A stretch of 64,000 nucleotides of DNA from Heterocephalus glaber (GCF_000247695.1 NW_004624795.1:6636261-6700260); one strand, 5' to 3'; positions 1-10,988 are shown, numbered from the stretch's first letter. Made by a program: numbers and translations. Notes: a model not told the origin generated them from the letters alone.

Positions 1-67
1 AGGGATCAAACTCAGGACCTTGTGCTTGCGTGGCAGGTGGTGGAACCGCTGAGCTAAATCCCCGGCC
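1..67 (-). repeat. ID-type tRNA-derived SINE, cut by window edge
   Basis: Reverse complement of the SINE family that fills this window. The B-box region and the 5' start (as aatccccggcc) are visible, and the A-rich tail lies outside the window. Confidence 0.85.
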
Positions 68-89
68 CACTACCTTTTGTTTTCGTTTT

Positions 90-275
90 TCAGCAGTACT
101 GGAGATTGGACCCAAAGCCTTCATAGTGATCTACGTCCCCACCTAAACCTCTACCCCCTTTTTTGAGAGAAGATCCCACTAAGTTGCTGAGCCCGGGCTG
201 GGCTTGAACTTGCAGTTCTTCTGCCTCAGCTTCCCAGAGTGCTGGGATTACAGGCATATGACACCATGCCTCACT
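90..275 (-). repeat. B1-dID dimeric SINE
   Basis: Read on the minus strand, a B1 half (ending in the gagaccctg-like motif, here diverged) is followed by a degenerate ID half. The B1 start appears as tgggattacaggcat on the plus strand. Diverged, hence old. Confidence 0.7.
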
Positions 276-829
276 CCATTATTCTTTCTACATTAATTAT
301 TTGAGAGAAAAAGCTTTCCAAAAGAAACAATACAAAACAAAAAAAGAGACAGCTTTTTCCCTCATCCCTTATCAGTATGGCCTCATGAATCTTTGTCATA
401 TTCCATGAGTCAACACTGTTATTTTTCAGTTCAGTACATAAACTATCCAACTTTATCCAGTAGAACCCCACCCCCACCCCCTTACAGCTTTATTTTGTAC
501 CTTTGACATAGCTCTGTCCTTTTATGAGCACTTTCTTAGTTTATAGCACATCAAGATGTTTTGGGTTCCAATTGGACCTTCTCTGGTCCAGCCCCAGAAT
601 CAGACATTTCTCCAGGCAGCCAGGCTCTTTCCAGTGTGGAGTAAGAGTGACCATTCTTATGGAGATGTCATTTCTTCAAGGCTCTTTTGGTGCATAGAGC
701 TAGGGACACCCAGATACATACAGTTCGTGTATATAGATTTAAATCAATCCATTTCTCTCTGTAAGATTATAAATTCATGCTTCCAATTCCATTCCAGTGC
801 CAGAATTCTCCCTAGCTTGAAGACCTGTT
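276..829. other. AT-rich stretch, nothing recognised
   Basis: About 550 bases between two SINE-rich blocks. Only short open frames without family resemblance are present. I see no exon, RNA gene or clear mobile element. Confidence 0.5.
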
Positions 830-911
830 TTCCTCCCTCCTTCTTTTCTTCCTCTTCACCTTCCCACCCACCTTCTTTCCCTCCCTCCCTCCCTTCCTTC
901 CTCTCTTCCTT
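830..911. repeat. Polypyrimidine tract, (CCCT/CCTT)n
   Basis: Almost pure C/T for about 80 bases, with runs of ccctccct and ccttcctt. Low-complexity DNA that creates an artefactual Ser/Pro-rich reading frame. Confidence 0.8.
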
Positions 912-1260
912 TGATTAACATAAATTTATTCTCTCACAGTTCTATAAGGGCAGAAAATCCAACCAATCAAAGAAGAGGTTACACACACCTGTAATCCCCG
1001 CTGCTCAGGACACTGAGGAAGGAGGTTTGGGAGTTTAAGGCCAGCCTGAGCAACTTGATGAGACCCTGTTTCAAAATAAGCAAAGATTCAGTACAGAGTG
1101 CCCCTGGATTCAATATCCAGTACCAGAAAAAAAGAAATCCGAACTCAAGGGTAGGCAGGATTGGTCCCTTCTGGAGGCTCTGAGTGGAAGTATCAGGCCT
1201 CTCTCCTATTTAAGGGGGGGGGGGTGTCCATCATATATATTCCTTGTCCTAGCTTTCTTC
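912..1260 (-). mobile_element. Old mammalian interspersed repeat split by a SINE
   Basis: The segment starting tttattctctcacagttct and the later ggttggtcccttctggaggctct-like piece resemble, in reverse, the 3' end of an ancient MLT/MER-type repeat whose 3' end normally reads agaactgtgagagaataaa. A B1-dID SINE at 975-1137 interrupts it. An 11-base G run lies at 1214-1224. The family name is uncertain. Confidence 0.45.
975..1137 (+). repeat. B1-dID dimeric SINE
   Basis: B1-like half with cctgtaatccc and gagaccctgtttcaaaataa, followed by a degenerate ID half ending attcaatatccagtacc plus an A-rich tail. Confidence 0.75.
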
Positions 1261-1304
1261 ATTTCTATGTTATAATTCCTTTTTCTGTTTTATTTTGCTT
1301 TGCT

Positions 1305-1457
1305 TTGCTTTGGTTTTTGAAGACAGAGTCTTACTTTGTAATTCAGGCTGGTTCCGAGCTCACTATGTAGCCCAGCCTGGCCTCATACTCACAGTGATCC
1401 TCCTGCCTCAGCCTCCTGAGTGCTAGGATGACAGGCATGCACCACCATGCTTGGCTC
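1305..1457 (-). repeat. B1 SINE, duplicated form
   Basis: Full-length reverse-oriented B1. Both copies of the internal duplication are visible around 1350-1390, and the 5' end is at about 1457 (caccaccatgcttggct). Confidence 0.85.
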
Positions 1458-2269
1458 TATGTTGTAATTCCTAACCCTCAGGTGCAACTGTGCGAAATCT
1501 GACTCCTGACATCTTTAATGTAGTTACTCTTGCTTAATCCTATTATACACAGAAAAGAGTTTCAAAATCGCTCATTTGAAATGCAGTGAGGCTCCATGTT
1601 TGTATTTTAGGATTCTTCTCAATCCTTGTTGATTGGGCATATAAGCTATTGACACAGTTCTAAGAGTCAAAACTGCACAAATATTATATTTAAAGTGTCA
1701 TTCAACCCTCCCATCCCTTGGAAGACGTTTCATTCCCATTTAACCCCATAAAAAATTAATCTTGCTAGTTTCTGATTTACCTTTCTTATGTTTCTTTTTT
1801 TCAAAATGAAATAGATGTATTTTTAAAATTATTCCTTCCTTACACAAAAGATAAACACATATATGTTTTTCTACTTTTTTTTTTTCACTAACCAATATAT
1901 CCTGGACATCATTCCCAGTAGTACAGTTCACAGAAATCTTTCTCACTTTATTCAACAAATGCCCTGTGCACAGGCATTTGGTATATTTCCAATATTTTGC
2001 AATCACAAACAGTGTTCTAATTAATAATCCTGTGCCTATGTATTTTTATATCATAACATAAGCATAACATTGCACACATATTTTTTGCTAGATATTAACA
2101 AATTTCCCTCCATAAAGCTTAACCACTTTCCATTCCCACCAACCATATATGAGCATCCATTTCCCCACAGTCTTGTCACCAGTATGTTACCACCATGCAT
2201 TGTTTGCCAATCAGGTGATAGGACACATGATCTAAAATGTGGGTTTTATTATTATTCAAGTTTGGTGAA

Positions 2270-2655
2270 GCTGACAGATCAAGAGATGACTGCCACTGAA
2301 GAGTTTGTCATTCAGAGTTCCCTAGGAGGAGGCCACCATGCCGCACAGGGCCTCCTAGGGAAGCACCCGGCCTGGTCAGAGGAGGGAGAGGGACAGGAAA
2401 TGTGGGCAAGAGCCTTTATTTCACAGCAGGGGTGGGCGAGGCCAGGAAGCCCGGCAAAGCGGGTTGAGCTTGGTTTCAGTAGTTTCTGCAGGCCTCCAGG
2501 TGTGTGGGATGCCCCTAGCTGGTTGGTACCCAGGGACAAGAGCCATGTGCCATGGGCTGGTGAGTCGACACGGGACAGCCATGCTCACGGAGGGGTCATT
2601 TATTGTCTCCAGGAATGTGCTACTCCTCTGAGGGCTGGGAAGGCTCTAGATGGCA
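2270..2655. other. GC-rich insert inside the old L1
   Basis: About 385 bases with higher GC and no L1 likeness, sitting between two L1-like flanks. It lies within a 221-residue open frame (2070-2735) that mixes L1-derived and insert sequence and resembles no protein I know. Confidence 0.4.
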
Positions 2656-2957
2656 AAACAGGCTTCATACAAATAGTATCTCGGTTTAGTTTGTATTTAC
2701 TTCTCATGGAAGTTGGACATCTTTTCATATGTTAAGGACTTTTTTTGGGTTAATTTTTTTTGCCCATTCCATTGGATTTTCATTTCTTCCTTTAATTTTC
2801 AAGAGAGATAAATATAGGTATGGATGGATATATTGCATTACAGATATGTTCTCAAAACAACGAAGTATGTCTTCCTAGTTTGTCATTTGTACTTTGACTT
2901 TATGTTTTTTGGCATAAAAGTTTATTATTTTTATATAGGAAATTTATCAATCATTCC

Positions 2958-3106
2958 TCTTTTTTTTTTTTTAAGAGAGAGTCTTGCTATGTAGTCCAGG
3001 CTGGCCTTGAACTCACTGGGTAGCCCAGGCTGGCCTGGGACTCAAGGTGAGCCTCCTGCCTCAGCCTCCTGAGTACTGGGATGACAGATGAGCACCACCA
3101 CACCCA
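2958..3106 (-). repeat. B1 SINE, duplicated form
   Basis: Reverse-oriented B1 with poly(T) at its left end. The short direct repeat atcattcct flanks it and fits a target-site duplication. Confidence 0.85.
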
Positions 3107-3164
3107 GAAATCATTCCTTTTATTACATCTGTAATTTGATTCTTAGAAATCCTCTACATTGAGC

Positions 3165-3251
3165 TGGGCCGGGGATTTAGCCCAGGGGTTCCATCGCCTG
3201 CCTCGCAAGTGCAAGGGCCTGAGTTCGATCCCTGGGACCAAAAAAAAAAAA
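3165..3251 (+). repeat. Young ID-type SINE with 21-bp target duplication
   Basis: Full ID body (ggggatttagc ... gttcgatccctgg) with a poly(A) tail. A perfect 21-bp direct repeat, agaaatcctc through gagct, lies at 3145-3165 and again at 3251-3271, so insertion into the L1 was recent. Confidence 0.92.
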
Positions 3252-3449
3252 GAAATCCTCTACATTGAGCTTATAGAAGAATTCAATTATGTTTTTCCCT
3301 AGTATCTGTATAATTTTCATTTTATACATTTTAATCTAATCCATTTGGAGGAGTTTTTTCTTATATGTGTAAGAGGTGATTCTAATTTTATCCTTTTTTC
3401 CAAAAGGTTATCCAGGTGTCTCAGCATAAATTATTAAAAATCCATTTTG

Positions 3450-3655
3450 CAAGCCATATGTGGTCTAGCAAGCCTGTAATCCCAGCACTAATAGGCTGAG
3501 ACAGGAGGATCGCCCATGAGTTCTAGGCCAGCCTGGGCTACACAGTGAGTTCAAGGCCAGTCTGAACTACATAGCGAGACCCTGTCTCAAAATAAATAAA
3601 AAATTAGGTCCCGAGTTCGATCCCCAGTACCCCACCAAAATAAATAAATAAATAA
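3450..3655 (+). repeat. B1 SINE plus 3' fragment of an ID SINE
   Basis: Duplicated B1 at 3450-3600, ending ctgtctcaaaataaataa. Only the last ~30 bases of an ID body follow (gttcgatccccagtacc) with an AAATA-rich tail, so the ID copy is strongly 5'-truncated. Confidence 0.8.
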
Positions 3656-3661
3656 TTTTAG

Positions 3662-4256
3662 GCGTGCGCGTGCGCGGGAGGCTCAGCGGCCTCGCAGCCT
3701 AGACAGAGCAGCGTGTGTGGAATCTCGTCAGCTCTGAGGGCGCAGATTGCGATTTCAAGGACAAGGGAAAAAGTTCTTCAACCGGGGTTAAGACTTAAAG
3801 TAAAAGGAGCATAAGTTGATGTTTGAAGAACTTCCATTAGCATTTCTTGTGGAACAAGTCTCATGGAGATATATTTTTGATAAAGATTTGCTGCTGTCGA
3901 CTTCCGGTGTCATGGCGCCCAAGCGAGTGTCCTGAGTGTGACGCTGAGAACCCCCGGCGGCCTAGACCGCCTCATGTGACTTCTGCTGGCTGCAGGCTGC
4001 ATGGGAAGGACTCTGGGAGACCGGGAGCCACGCGATGGAGGCAGTGACCTTTGAGCCTGTGGCTGTGAACGTCACCAAGGAGGAGTGGGCTTTGCTGGAT
4101 CCATCCCAAACGAAGCTCTACAGAGATGTGATGTGGGAAACCTTTAGGAGCCTCGCTGCCATAGGAAGAAACTCAGGTGACCAGCAAATTGAAGATGAGT
4201 ACAAAACTTTCAGGAAAAGCCTAAGATTTTCCTCCATTCTTACAAAGAAAATTTAA
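3662..4256 (+). pseudogene. KRAB-domain retrocopy without zinc fingers
   Basis: A CpG-rich leader (3662-4030) precedes an ATG at 4035 and a 73-codon frame. Residues 1-45 match a KRAB A box ([27 protein letters not shown]). They run without an intron into the short linker exon typical of KRAB zinc-finger genes ([10 protein letters not shown]). Exons that are normally separate are joined, so this is most likely a processed copy. The frame ends at 4256, and no C2H2 finger occurs before L1 sequence begins. Two functional motifs differ from KRAB consensus: the usual DV pair is P8-V9 and MLE is MWE. Family knowledge says the DV pair is needed for TRIM28 binding. A short expressed KRAB-only protein cannot be excluded. 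Confidence 0.7.
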
Positions 4257-4384
4257 GCACAGAGAACACTGATCTTCACCAAAGCTGTAAACCTCATAGT
4301 GATTGTTTCTCCCATGGTGAGGGGCACATGTTGGCATCGGTACTTCCCACGTCACAGACATGAAGTTCAAATATGCTGCTCATA

Positions 4385-5130
4385 ACTAATGATTTTATGG
4401 ATCTTAGAGACACTGAAGACAACAATGTCAATAAGTCTACCATATACTAGCCCATAAAGCATTCCTACGTAAATACAATAGAATCAAAATGATTGCATGC
4501 ATATTATCAGATCATAGGGCAATGACACTAGAAATGTCAAAAATGTATACAAACTATGGGAACTCGAGAATATTATCTTCTATTAATGAGTCTCAGAACA
4601 AATTAAAGAAAACATGATTTTCTAGAGTCCAGTTATAATAGCATTTGTAGGAAAATGGAAGCACCTTGAGACCATAATCTTAAGTGAAGTAAATAAGACA
4701 CACAAGCTTAAATAATACCTGGTTTCTCGTAAATGAGAACCACAATATATAACTGAAGTGTAAAATAAAAGATACGCAGTAGGAAAAATCAAAATGAATG
4801 TTTGGCATGTGGGAAGTGAACTGAGAGGAGGAAGGAAGGGAGGGAAATGAGATCAGAAGAGAGTGACAAATTGTGAAGTGCTGTGTACACGCACCAAGTC
4901 CCTATCGAGAACGTGCTCATCATGTATTACAGACATACTGTAACTATATACAAAGGGGCCCAGTGGATTCAGGGAGGGGAGGGGATGGGGGGAGAAAGAT
5001 GGAGAAGTGGATGAAAAAGATGAAGATGTGTTATATGCATGCACCAACTTTCCACGATGAATGTGATTATGTACTGTGAACATTTACTAGTACAAATAAA
5101 TAATAAAAAGATCAAAATAAATAAATAATT
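4385..5130 (+). mobile_element. L1 fragment, ORF2 pieces and 3' end
   Basis: Plus-oriented. The region 4505-4620 resembles the end of the L1 endonuclease segment (tatcagatcatagggcaatga). The part near 4670-4730 resembles the last ORF2 codons (accataatcttaagtgaagtaa). A purine-rich 3' UTR at 4825-5020 and an A-rich end at 5085-5130 follow. Large internal deletions have removed the reverse transcriptase, and no coding potential is left. Confidence 0.65.
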
Positions 5131-5156
5131 TTTAAAATACAATATTGCTTTTGCTG

Positions 5157-5205
5157 CCTGCTGTACAAGCGCAAGGACCCAAGTTTGATCCCCTGTACCA
5201 AAAAA
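5157..5205 (+). repeat. 5'-truncated ID SINE
   Basis: Only the second half of the ID body is present (gctgcctgctgtacaagc onward) plus poly(A). The repeat acaatattgct on both sides marks the target duplication. Confidence 0.85.
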
Positions 5206-5416
5206 AAGACAAAAAACAATATTGCTAACAATATAAGAGCATTCTCATTATCCACAATCTCACCAGTACTTGTTATTATCTGTCTTTAATCTTAGCCATC
5301 CAAATGAGTGTGAAGTGGTATCTCGGTTTGGTAACTAAAGACGTTGAACATCTTTTCGTGTGTTTAACGACCACTTTCTCCTTTGGAGAAATGTCTACTC
5401 AAATCCATTGCCTCAT

Positions 5417-5612
5417 AGTTCTCACTATGTACCTCAGGCTGGCAAATGTACACCAGCACACCCAGATTATATTATATCATATCATAGGTCACATTTGAGA
5501 CAGGGTCTCACTATGTTGCCCAAGCTGGCCTCAGATGCCTGTGCTCTAGTGAGCCTCCTGTCTCAGCCTCCCAAGTAGTTGGATTTAAGGCATGCACCTT
5601 AAACACACCAGC
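5417..5612 (-). repeat. Two B1 fragments in tandem
   Basis: A partial B1 at 5417-5475 and a longer one at 5490-5612 (ttgagacagggtctcactatg), both reverse-oriented inside the L1 fragment. Confidence 0.75.
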
Positions 5613-5683
5613 CTCCTTTGCCCATTTTAAAATTGAGTTTTCTTTCTTTTTTTTTTCTGAGTTTTTGAGTTGTAAAAGCTTTT

Positions 5684-5788
5684 ATTTATTTTATTTATTT
5701 TTTTATTTATTTTTGGTACCGGGGATCCAATTTGGGACCTTCCACTTGTGAGGCAGGTGGTGGCACCACTGAGCTAAATCCCCAGCCT
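5684..5788 (-). repeat. ID SINE inside L1
   Basis: Poly(T)/ATTT tail, then ggtaccggggatcc through ctaaatccccagcct. The flanking agcttttattt repeat is a likely target duplication. Confidence 0.88.
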
Positions 5789-6061
5789 GAGAGCTTTTAT
5801 TTCTAACATATTCTAGATATGTTCCATGTCAGATATAATTTGCAGACATTTTCTCCCATTCTGTGGTTGTCTTTTCACTTTCTCGGTGTACATGGCTTTT
5901 AGGCTGTGTGGTCTGGCACATAGTTTATCTTTGAGTCTCGCCTCCTTAGCAATTGTTGAAGGATCTGCTTTTCCCATTAACCCTTCCTGAGTTGAACCCA
6001 GTTTTGATCTTCACTCCATGAACTTGATTTTCTTTTGGTTTTCCTTTGCTCATTTTCAACA

Positions 6062-6622
6062 TAGGTGGTGTGATGGACAGATACAGCAGTTGTCTAAATT
6101 TCAAAGAATTTCTTGCAGTAAAACACACATCGCCATGAATACCCCTCAAACGCCCCCCTCCCCTTGCTTCGAACACACTCACCCCATGGTTCTCATCACT
6201 TTCTGAAGCAATTCTGAAAGTCCTCTTTCGTGGGTGCCTTCAGTTGCTGCCTCAAAGTCCTGAATCCACTCAAAACATTGACCTTTCCTGGTGATTTTGA
6301 CTGATGAAGAGCCAGAAGTCACATGGTGCCAGATCGGGTGAATAAGGTGGCTGAGGACACACTGTGATGTTTCTACCAGCCCGCCTTTCTGTTGGGTGGC
6401 GCTCGGTGGCAGCATTCACTGTATTTTTTGATGACATCTCATGAAGACACTCATGAAAGAGGACTTCCAGAACTGCTTCAGAAAGTGGCAAGAATGATGG
6501 GACAAGTGTGTTTGAAGAGAAGGGGAGGATTTTGAGTTAATGGCAATGTGCCTTTTACTGTAATAAGTTTTTAAAATGTAAACATTCATTGTATATTTTG
6601 ACCCGCCCTTGTATATATGGCT
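6062..6622 (-). mobile_element. Palindromic mariner (Tc1/mariner) remnant
   Basis: On the minus strand the frame at 6270-6491 contains PPYSPDLAPCDFWLF, the mariner transposase block that carries the last acidic residue of the DD34D triad. Continuing left, 6062-6240 encodes the mariner C-terminal tail and the element end. The right side, 6437-6622, carries the same C-terminal tail and end on the plus strand (EDFQNCFRKWQ-like). The element is therefore two 3' ends joined head-on as arms of ~180 bp. The N-terminal DNA-binding domain and the first two catalytic aspartates are absent, so no transposase can be made. Confidence 0.75.
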
Positions 6623-8889
6623 TTTCCACATGTCTGTTCTAAGTGTATACTCAGGACTTGGTGAAGTTCCCTTTCCTTCCTCAGTCGTCCTTGACTGCTC
6701 CTCCCCAGTCTGGGCCCCCGGGAGTTGTCATTACTGTCGCAGCTCTGGGTCCCCGAGCCTACACGTCTGTCTCTCCGTCCCTGTGCGCCCCACAGGCTCC
6801 TTTTCTACTGGCTGGTCAGGTCCCCGAGACCCAGCTGCCATTCTCCTCATGTCCACCAGGGGCCGCCCTGCTCCTGTCTGAGTTCTCCCCCAGGAGCCTG
6901 CGTTGAATTAAAACGCTCCTCTCTGACCTCCCATCTCTTCCAACACCACCTCTGGGATCAGAGCTCCAGGGCAGTGGCTGTCCAAGAAGCCCATCTGCGC
7001 TTCCGCCGTAACACAAAGCGGTCCTGTGGGAAGTCATCCCGTACATCCTGGCCTCATTCGGTGCTCTGTACTACAGTTTCCTCATCTATAGACTGGGAAT
7101 GGCAATTCCCACCACACTGAGCACCGAATGTGGTCCCTCGTTGTGCCCAGCGTACAGCCAAGTCTGATAAAAGCAAGTGCGTTTACCAAAGCTCAGAGAC
7201 CAGCAGGCCTCCGGCTCTCACCACACTCCCCCTAAAGCTTTCTTTGTTTTCTTGGGCCCTGGCAGTGGCAGGGCCCCTTAGGGCGGGATTCCTCTAGTGG
7301 GTGTGTGAACATTTTTATTTTCTGTGATCTCAATTTCTCACATTTCATGGCATGGGAACATTTACTTGAAGAATTCAGGAAACAGTAAATTCTAAGTTTT
7401 CCCCTCTTCCTTCTCCTGGGGTCCAGCTGGTGGGGAGAAGTGCCTTGGCCTTGGGCACCACCTGCTCAGTGGGCATCATGCAGATGGCCCCAGACTCCGT
7501 GGCGCGTCACTTGGGGACGCCTCTCCTGTCGGGTTCACTGCTGCCAGCATCAGCCTCCAGCAGTGTTCCACACTCACCAGCATCCACCCAGGGAGCCATG
7601 GCCCACCTGGCCTCCTGCATCATTGTCGCATCCTGACCCTCAGCCTCTCTGGGCCCCGACTCCCTGCACCTCTTCTCTGGGAACTTGGGGAGAGGGCAGC
7701 CTCAGGCCTCCGACACTCATGGCTTCCCGTGTGGACACATGGGGAATCGGGGGGTGGAAGGGGTTGGCACTTCCTCGCCACTACCCAGGAAGCTCAGGCG
7801 GGCCTGGGTGGAGGCAAGAGAATGACTTCCATGTTCAGTATTTGAGCTTTGACACTCGGGACACAAAACCCAGGTCCTTCGCTTCTCTCCTTATCCCTTC
7901 TGGAACCCTCCTGCGTGCAGACACCCTGCCATATCTGTGTGGGGCACAGTGGTCTCAACCCCAGTTCGGGTTTTTGGACAGCAGCCTGTCACACCTTGTG
8001 CCTGTTAATGGGTGCTCTGTGCCAGACCGACTCAACCCCGAGGCATCCCCAGGACGATTTCCTGCAGGGAAAGGTCGGGTGGAGCAGGGGGATGGTGCTG
8101 AGCCACTCTTCGAGGGTCCAAAGTCACAGCTCAAGAACAACTGGCTGACTCCTGCCCAAAGAGAACTTTCTGGAAGAACAATGCGCAGCCCCCAGAATCA
8201 CAGGCTGAGCTGGAGAAACAGCCTTATAAGTTGGACAGGAAGCCAGGAGGCAGAGGCAGAGCCACAGGGAGGGACGAGTGGGACAGTCCTGCTGGCCGCA
8301 GGGTCCCCAACACTAGCAGAATGACATCGCAGTGGTGCCAGCTCCTCTGTGACCCTCAATCAGTGTCAGATCCCCTTGAGGATGAATTCTCTGCAGGGAC
8401 CCAGGGGTAGAGTCCTTGGTGCACCATCTTGGGCTGTGCCCCACCCCCACCAAGGGCGTTTGGCTGCTAAGCAACCAAAAACAACAGACACGCTCCTTTC
8501 TCAATTTCCCTCAATCTGCAGCTGCCAAGAGGCAGTTTCAACCCCGCCTCTGCTACCCAGAGTGCAGCTGGGGACATCACCCGCACCGGCTCCCTGCTTC
8601 TAGCTGATTCTGACACCAGTCTTCTTCCTGTGGCTGCCAACATTTATGGAACTGCGTGCCGGGCACTGGGCTGGGGGAGAACATGCTGAGCACAGGAGGC
8701 CGCATTCACGCTGGCCTAAGTGGGAAGAGCAGGGACCATGGCTCCAGTCCAGCCCTGCTCTCCTGGGACCCGATGGAGATGGACAGTAAAGTGACAGACA
8801 GGATTATGCACATCGTTGCCAGGAGCCCTGGGGAGAGCGGCAGGAGACCCCTGGCTGGGAGACCCAAGGGTGGGGGGCTCTTAGGAAGC
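6623..8889. other. GC-rich unique sequence, no gene recognised
   Basis: About 2.3 kb of mid-to-high GC sequence. Many overlapping open frames exist (the longest 294 codons on the plus strand at 7440-8324), but none shows a domain, a convincing splice pattern or normal protein composition. A probable MIR piece lies at 7063-7110 (cagtttcctcatctataga). Confidence 0.5.
7063..7110 (+). repeat. MIR fragment
   Basis: cagtttcctcatctataga followed by ctgggaatgg matches the conserved MIR core. Short and diverged. Confidence 0.5.
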
Positions 8890-8998
8890 CCTTTTTTTGA
8901 GGCAGGTGGTGGGACCACTGAGCTAAATCCCCCGCCCTGGCTTTGAACTTTTGATCCTCCGGCCTCGGCTTTCCAGAATGCATCACCATGCCCGGCTT
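8890..8998 (-). repeat. ID fragment joined to a B1 fragment
   Basis: 8890-8936 holds the 5' half of an ID body in reverse (gaggcaggtggtgggacc ... ctaaatccc). 8937-8998 is the 5' part of a reverse B1. Both are truncated. Confidence 0.7.
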
Positions 8999-10779
8999 CA
9001 GGAAGTTCTCGAAAAGTGTGGCTTGAATAACACGGATTCAGCTGGGCAAAAAGGAAGAGGTGAGGTGGCACCAAACGGCCAGTGCCCGAGGCAGGGAAGA
9101 GTTGAATGAGGGAAAAAGGCCTGTGCAGGAGGCGGAGAGCTGAGGGCTCTGGCAGGACCCCGGAAGTCAGCTTGGAACACCAGCCCCTCTCGGTGCGTCC
9201 TGAGCCCTAAGCCTGGGCCAGTCAGAAGCCTGCCCTGCCTGACCTCCACGGGTCTCCTACTTCCACCCTGCCCCGGATTAGTTAGTTTCCTCTTTCACCA
9301 AAGTCAGACCCACCCTGCCTCCGTCTCTCCTGGGCTCAGAGGAGAGCCAGAAGTCCCCCAGTGGTCTGCCCAGCCCTCCATGATATGGCCCTGGGCCTCC
9401 CAGATACTGGCTCCTACACTGTCCCTGCCTCACCTGGCCCTCTGCTCTCCATCCTGCCCACGGCCATCCTCTCCTCCCAGACCCACAGTCTCTCCGCATC
9501 CAGTGGGCTTCCTGGCACAGAGGCCGGGCGTCGGGACACCCCGACTCTGCTTCCCTCCATCCTCCAGCATCCCGTACCCCACAGCCTAAGTGAGCCCCGC
9601 CTGAGGCCAGAGTCTGAGCAGGAGGCAGCGGGACAGCAGACAGCGCAGCGTTGTGTCTAGTGGGACCATGGATGGAGATGGCGCTAGTGTCTTTTCAGTG
9701 CTGGGGTTTACTGGGTAACAAGGAAGTCACGAGCTACGCCAGCATCAGCAGCCTCCTCTCTCTGAGTACTGAAGAGTTTGCTCACTGGCCGATGAGCCAG
9801 GCACTCCTGGGTCCTATTATTCCAGTCTTAACTACCAATCACACTCAAGCCATGCATCACATCAACACATCTCCGGCAATAACCTGCAGGGTCAAAGAGG
9901 TCACGGATCTGTGGAGGCAAAACTGAAACGGAAGCAGAGGGCCCCCAGAGACATGAAGTCCCCACGGGTGCCACAGACCATCACACACCTGGCCGAGCTT
10001 GTCGGAGGCTCGAGGGGGTGGTCGCCAGCGTGGGACTGGAGCGAAGCCAGGGGACAGAGCCTGAGGTCACTGCCTGTGACCTCACGACAGGCTCCAGGTG
10101 GTCTGATGAGGTGACAGTCAGTGTGCACACGTCCCCGTGCCTGCCCATGGTCCAGGTGAGGGGCCACATCCTGTGCCGGCCCAGCGTGTTCAGGAGCCCG
10201 CAGGCCTGGTTTTCTCTGGTATAACTGTTCCTTCGAGGGTCTGTGTGCCCCTGCCTGAAATCTGATCCGCGTACAGGTGGTGATTTCTGATTAGCCCAGT
10301 GAAGTTATTTACCCCTGGGTGCCTCACGATTGTGCTGTGCAGCTGGGGCTGTTCTTTTTGATAAGTTTGGTGAGGCCAACATCTGGCACTCATCTGTTGG
10401 CACGGACAAGTTGCAGGTCATTCTGCCTCTGCCTTTGAGCTCAAGTGGAGCCAACCGCTGCTTTGTAAGATGGAGTCGCTCGGGGCAAGGCACAGCCCGG
10501 AAGCCACTGTCCCACACGGCTGGGGTGACTCATAGTAGGACACCTATTCTGCCCAGTGGACTGGAGAACCACGGCCCTGTGCCTCATCAAGACCCTCACC
10601 CAAGCTCCAGACCAGATGCACGTCAATGCTGGGTTCTTATCCACCAAGCACTAGGTAGCTGAAGCCTCTGGCCTCTTACAGCATTGGAGGAAAGGGAGGC
10701 AGGAGGTGAGGATGGCCAACATTTCAGACCTGAACAGGTGGCAAGTGGACTTGCTGTTTACACAGCTGGGGGCTCTGTG
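8999..10779. other. Unique sequence, no gene recognised
   Basis: About 1.8 kb with several short open frames on both strands but no protein family signature. No SINE is evident and base composition is even. Confidence 0.5.
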
Positions 10780-10988
10780 GTAGTTATTTATTTATTTGTC
10801 AGCACAGGGGATTGAACCTAGGGTTTCTGCACTGAGCTACACCTCCACCCCTTTTAAAATTTATTTTTTATTCTGAGACAGGGTCCTGCTAAATTGCTAA
10901 ATTGCCCAGACTGGGCTGGAACTTGCCATCCTCCTGCCTCGGCCTCCTTAGTGTTGGGATTACAAGCGTGGGCCTCCAGGCCTGGCTC
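10780..10988 (-). repeat. B1-dID dimeric SINE
   Basis: Reverse-oriented. The ID half is at 10798-10850 (agcacaggggattgaacct) and the B1 half at 10875-10988, linked by an AT-rich spacer. Confidence 0.8.

Larger units (their letters stand above)
1740..3445 (-). mobile_element. Old L1 3' region, fragmented
   Basis: Reverse-oriented L1M-type 3' sequence. Familiar blocks include caatattttgcaatcacaaacagtgttc, here seen near 1990-2020, gttggacatcttttcatatgtt near 2712 and the region around 3300-3440. SINEs at 2958-3106 and 3165-3251 interrupt it, as does a GC-richer foreign segment at about 2270-2655. No intact ORF remains. The L1 subfamily cannot be fixed by eye. Confidence 0.6.
5218..5980 (-). 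mobile_element. L1 3' region, interrupted by SINEs
   Basis: Reverse L1 3' sequence, for example gtgtgaagtggtatctcg at 5310-5327, ctttggagaaatgtctac at 5382-5399 and ttttctcccattctgtgg at 5848-5865. Two B1 pieces and one ID SINE have inserted. No ORF survives. Confidence 0.65.

Noticed and set aside
7440..8324. 294-codon plus-strand frame
   Set aside because: Low-complexity Pro/Trp/Ser-rich composition, overlapping frames on both strands, no family resemblance and no splice support.
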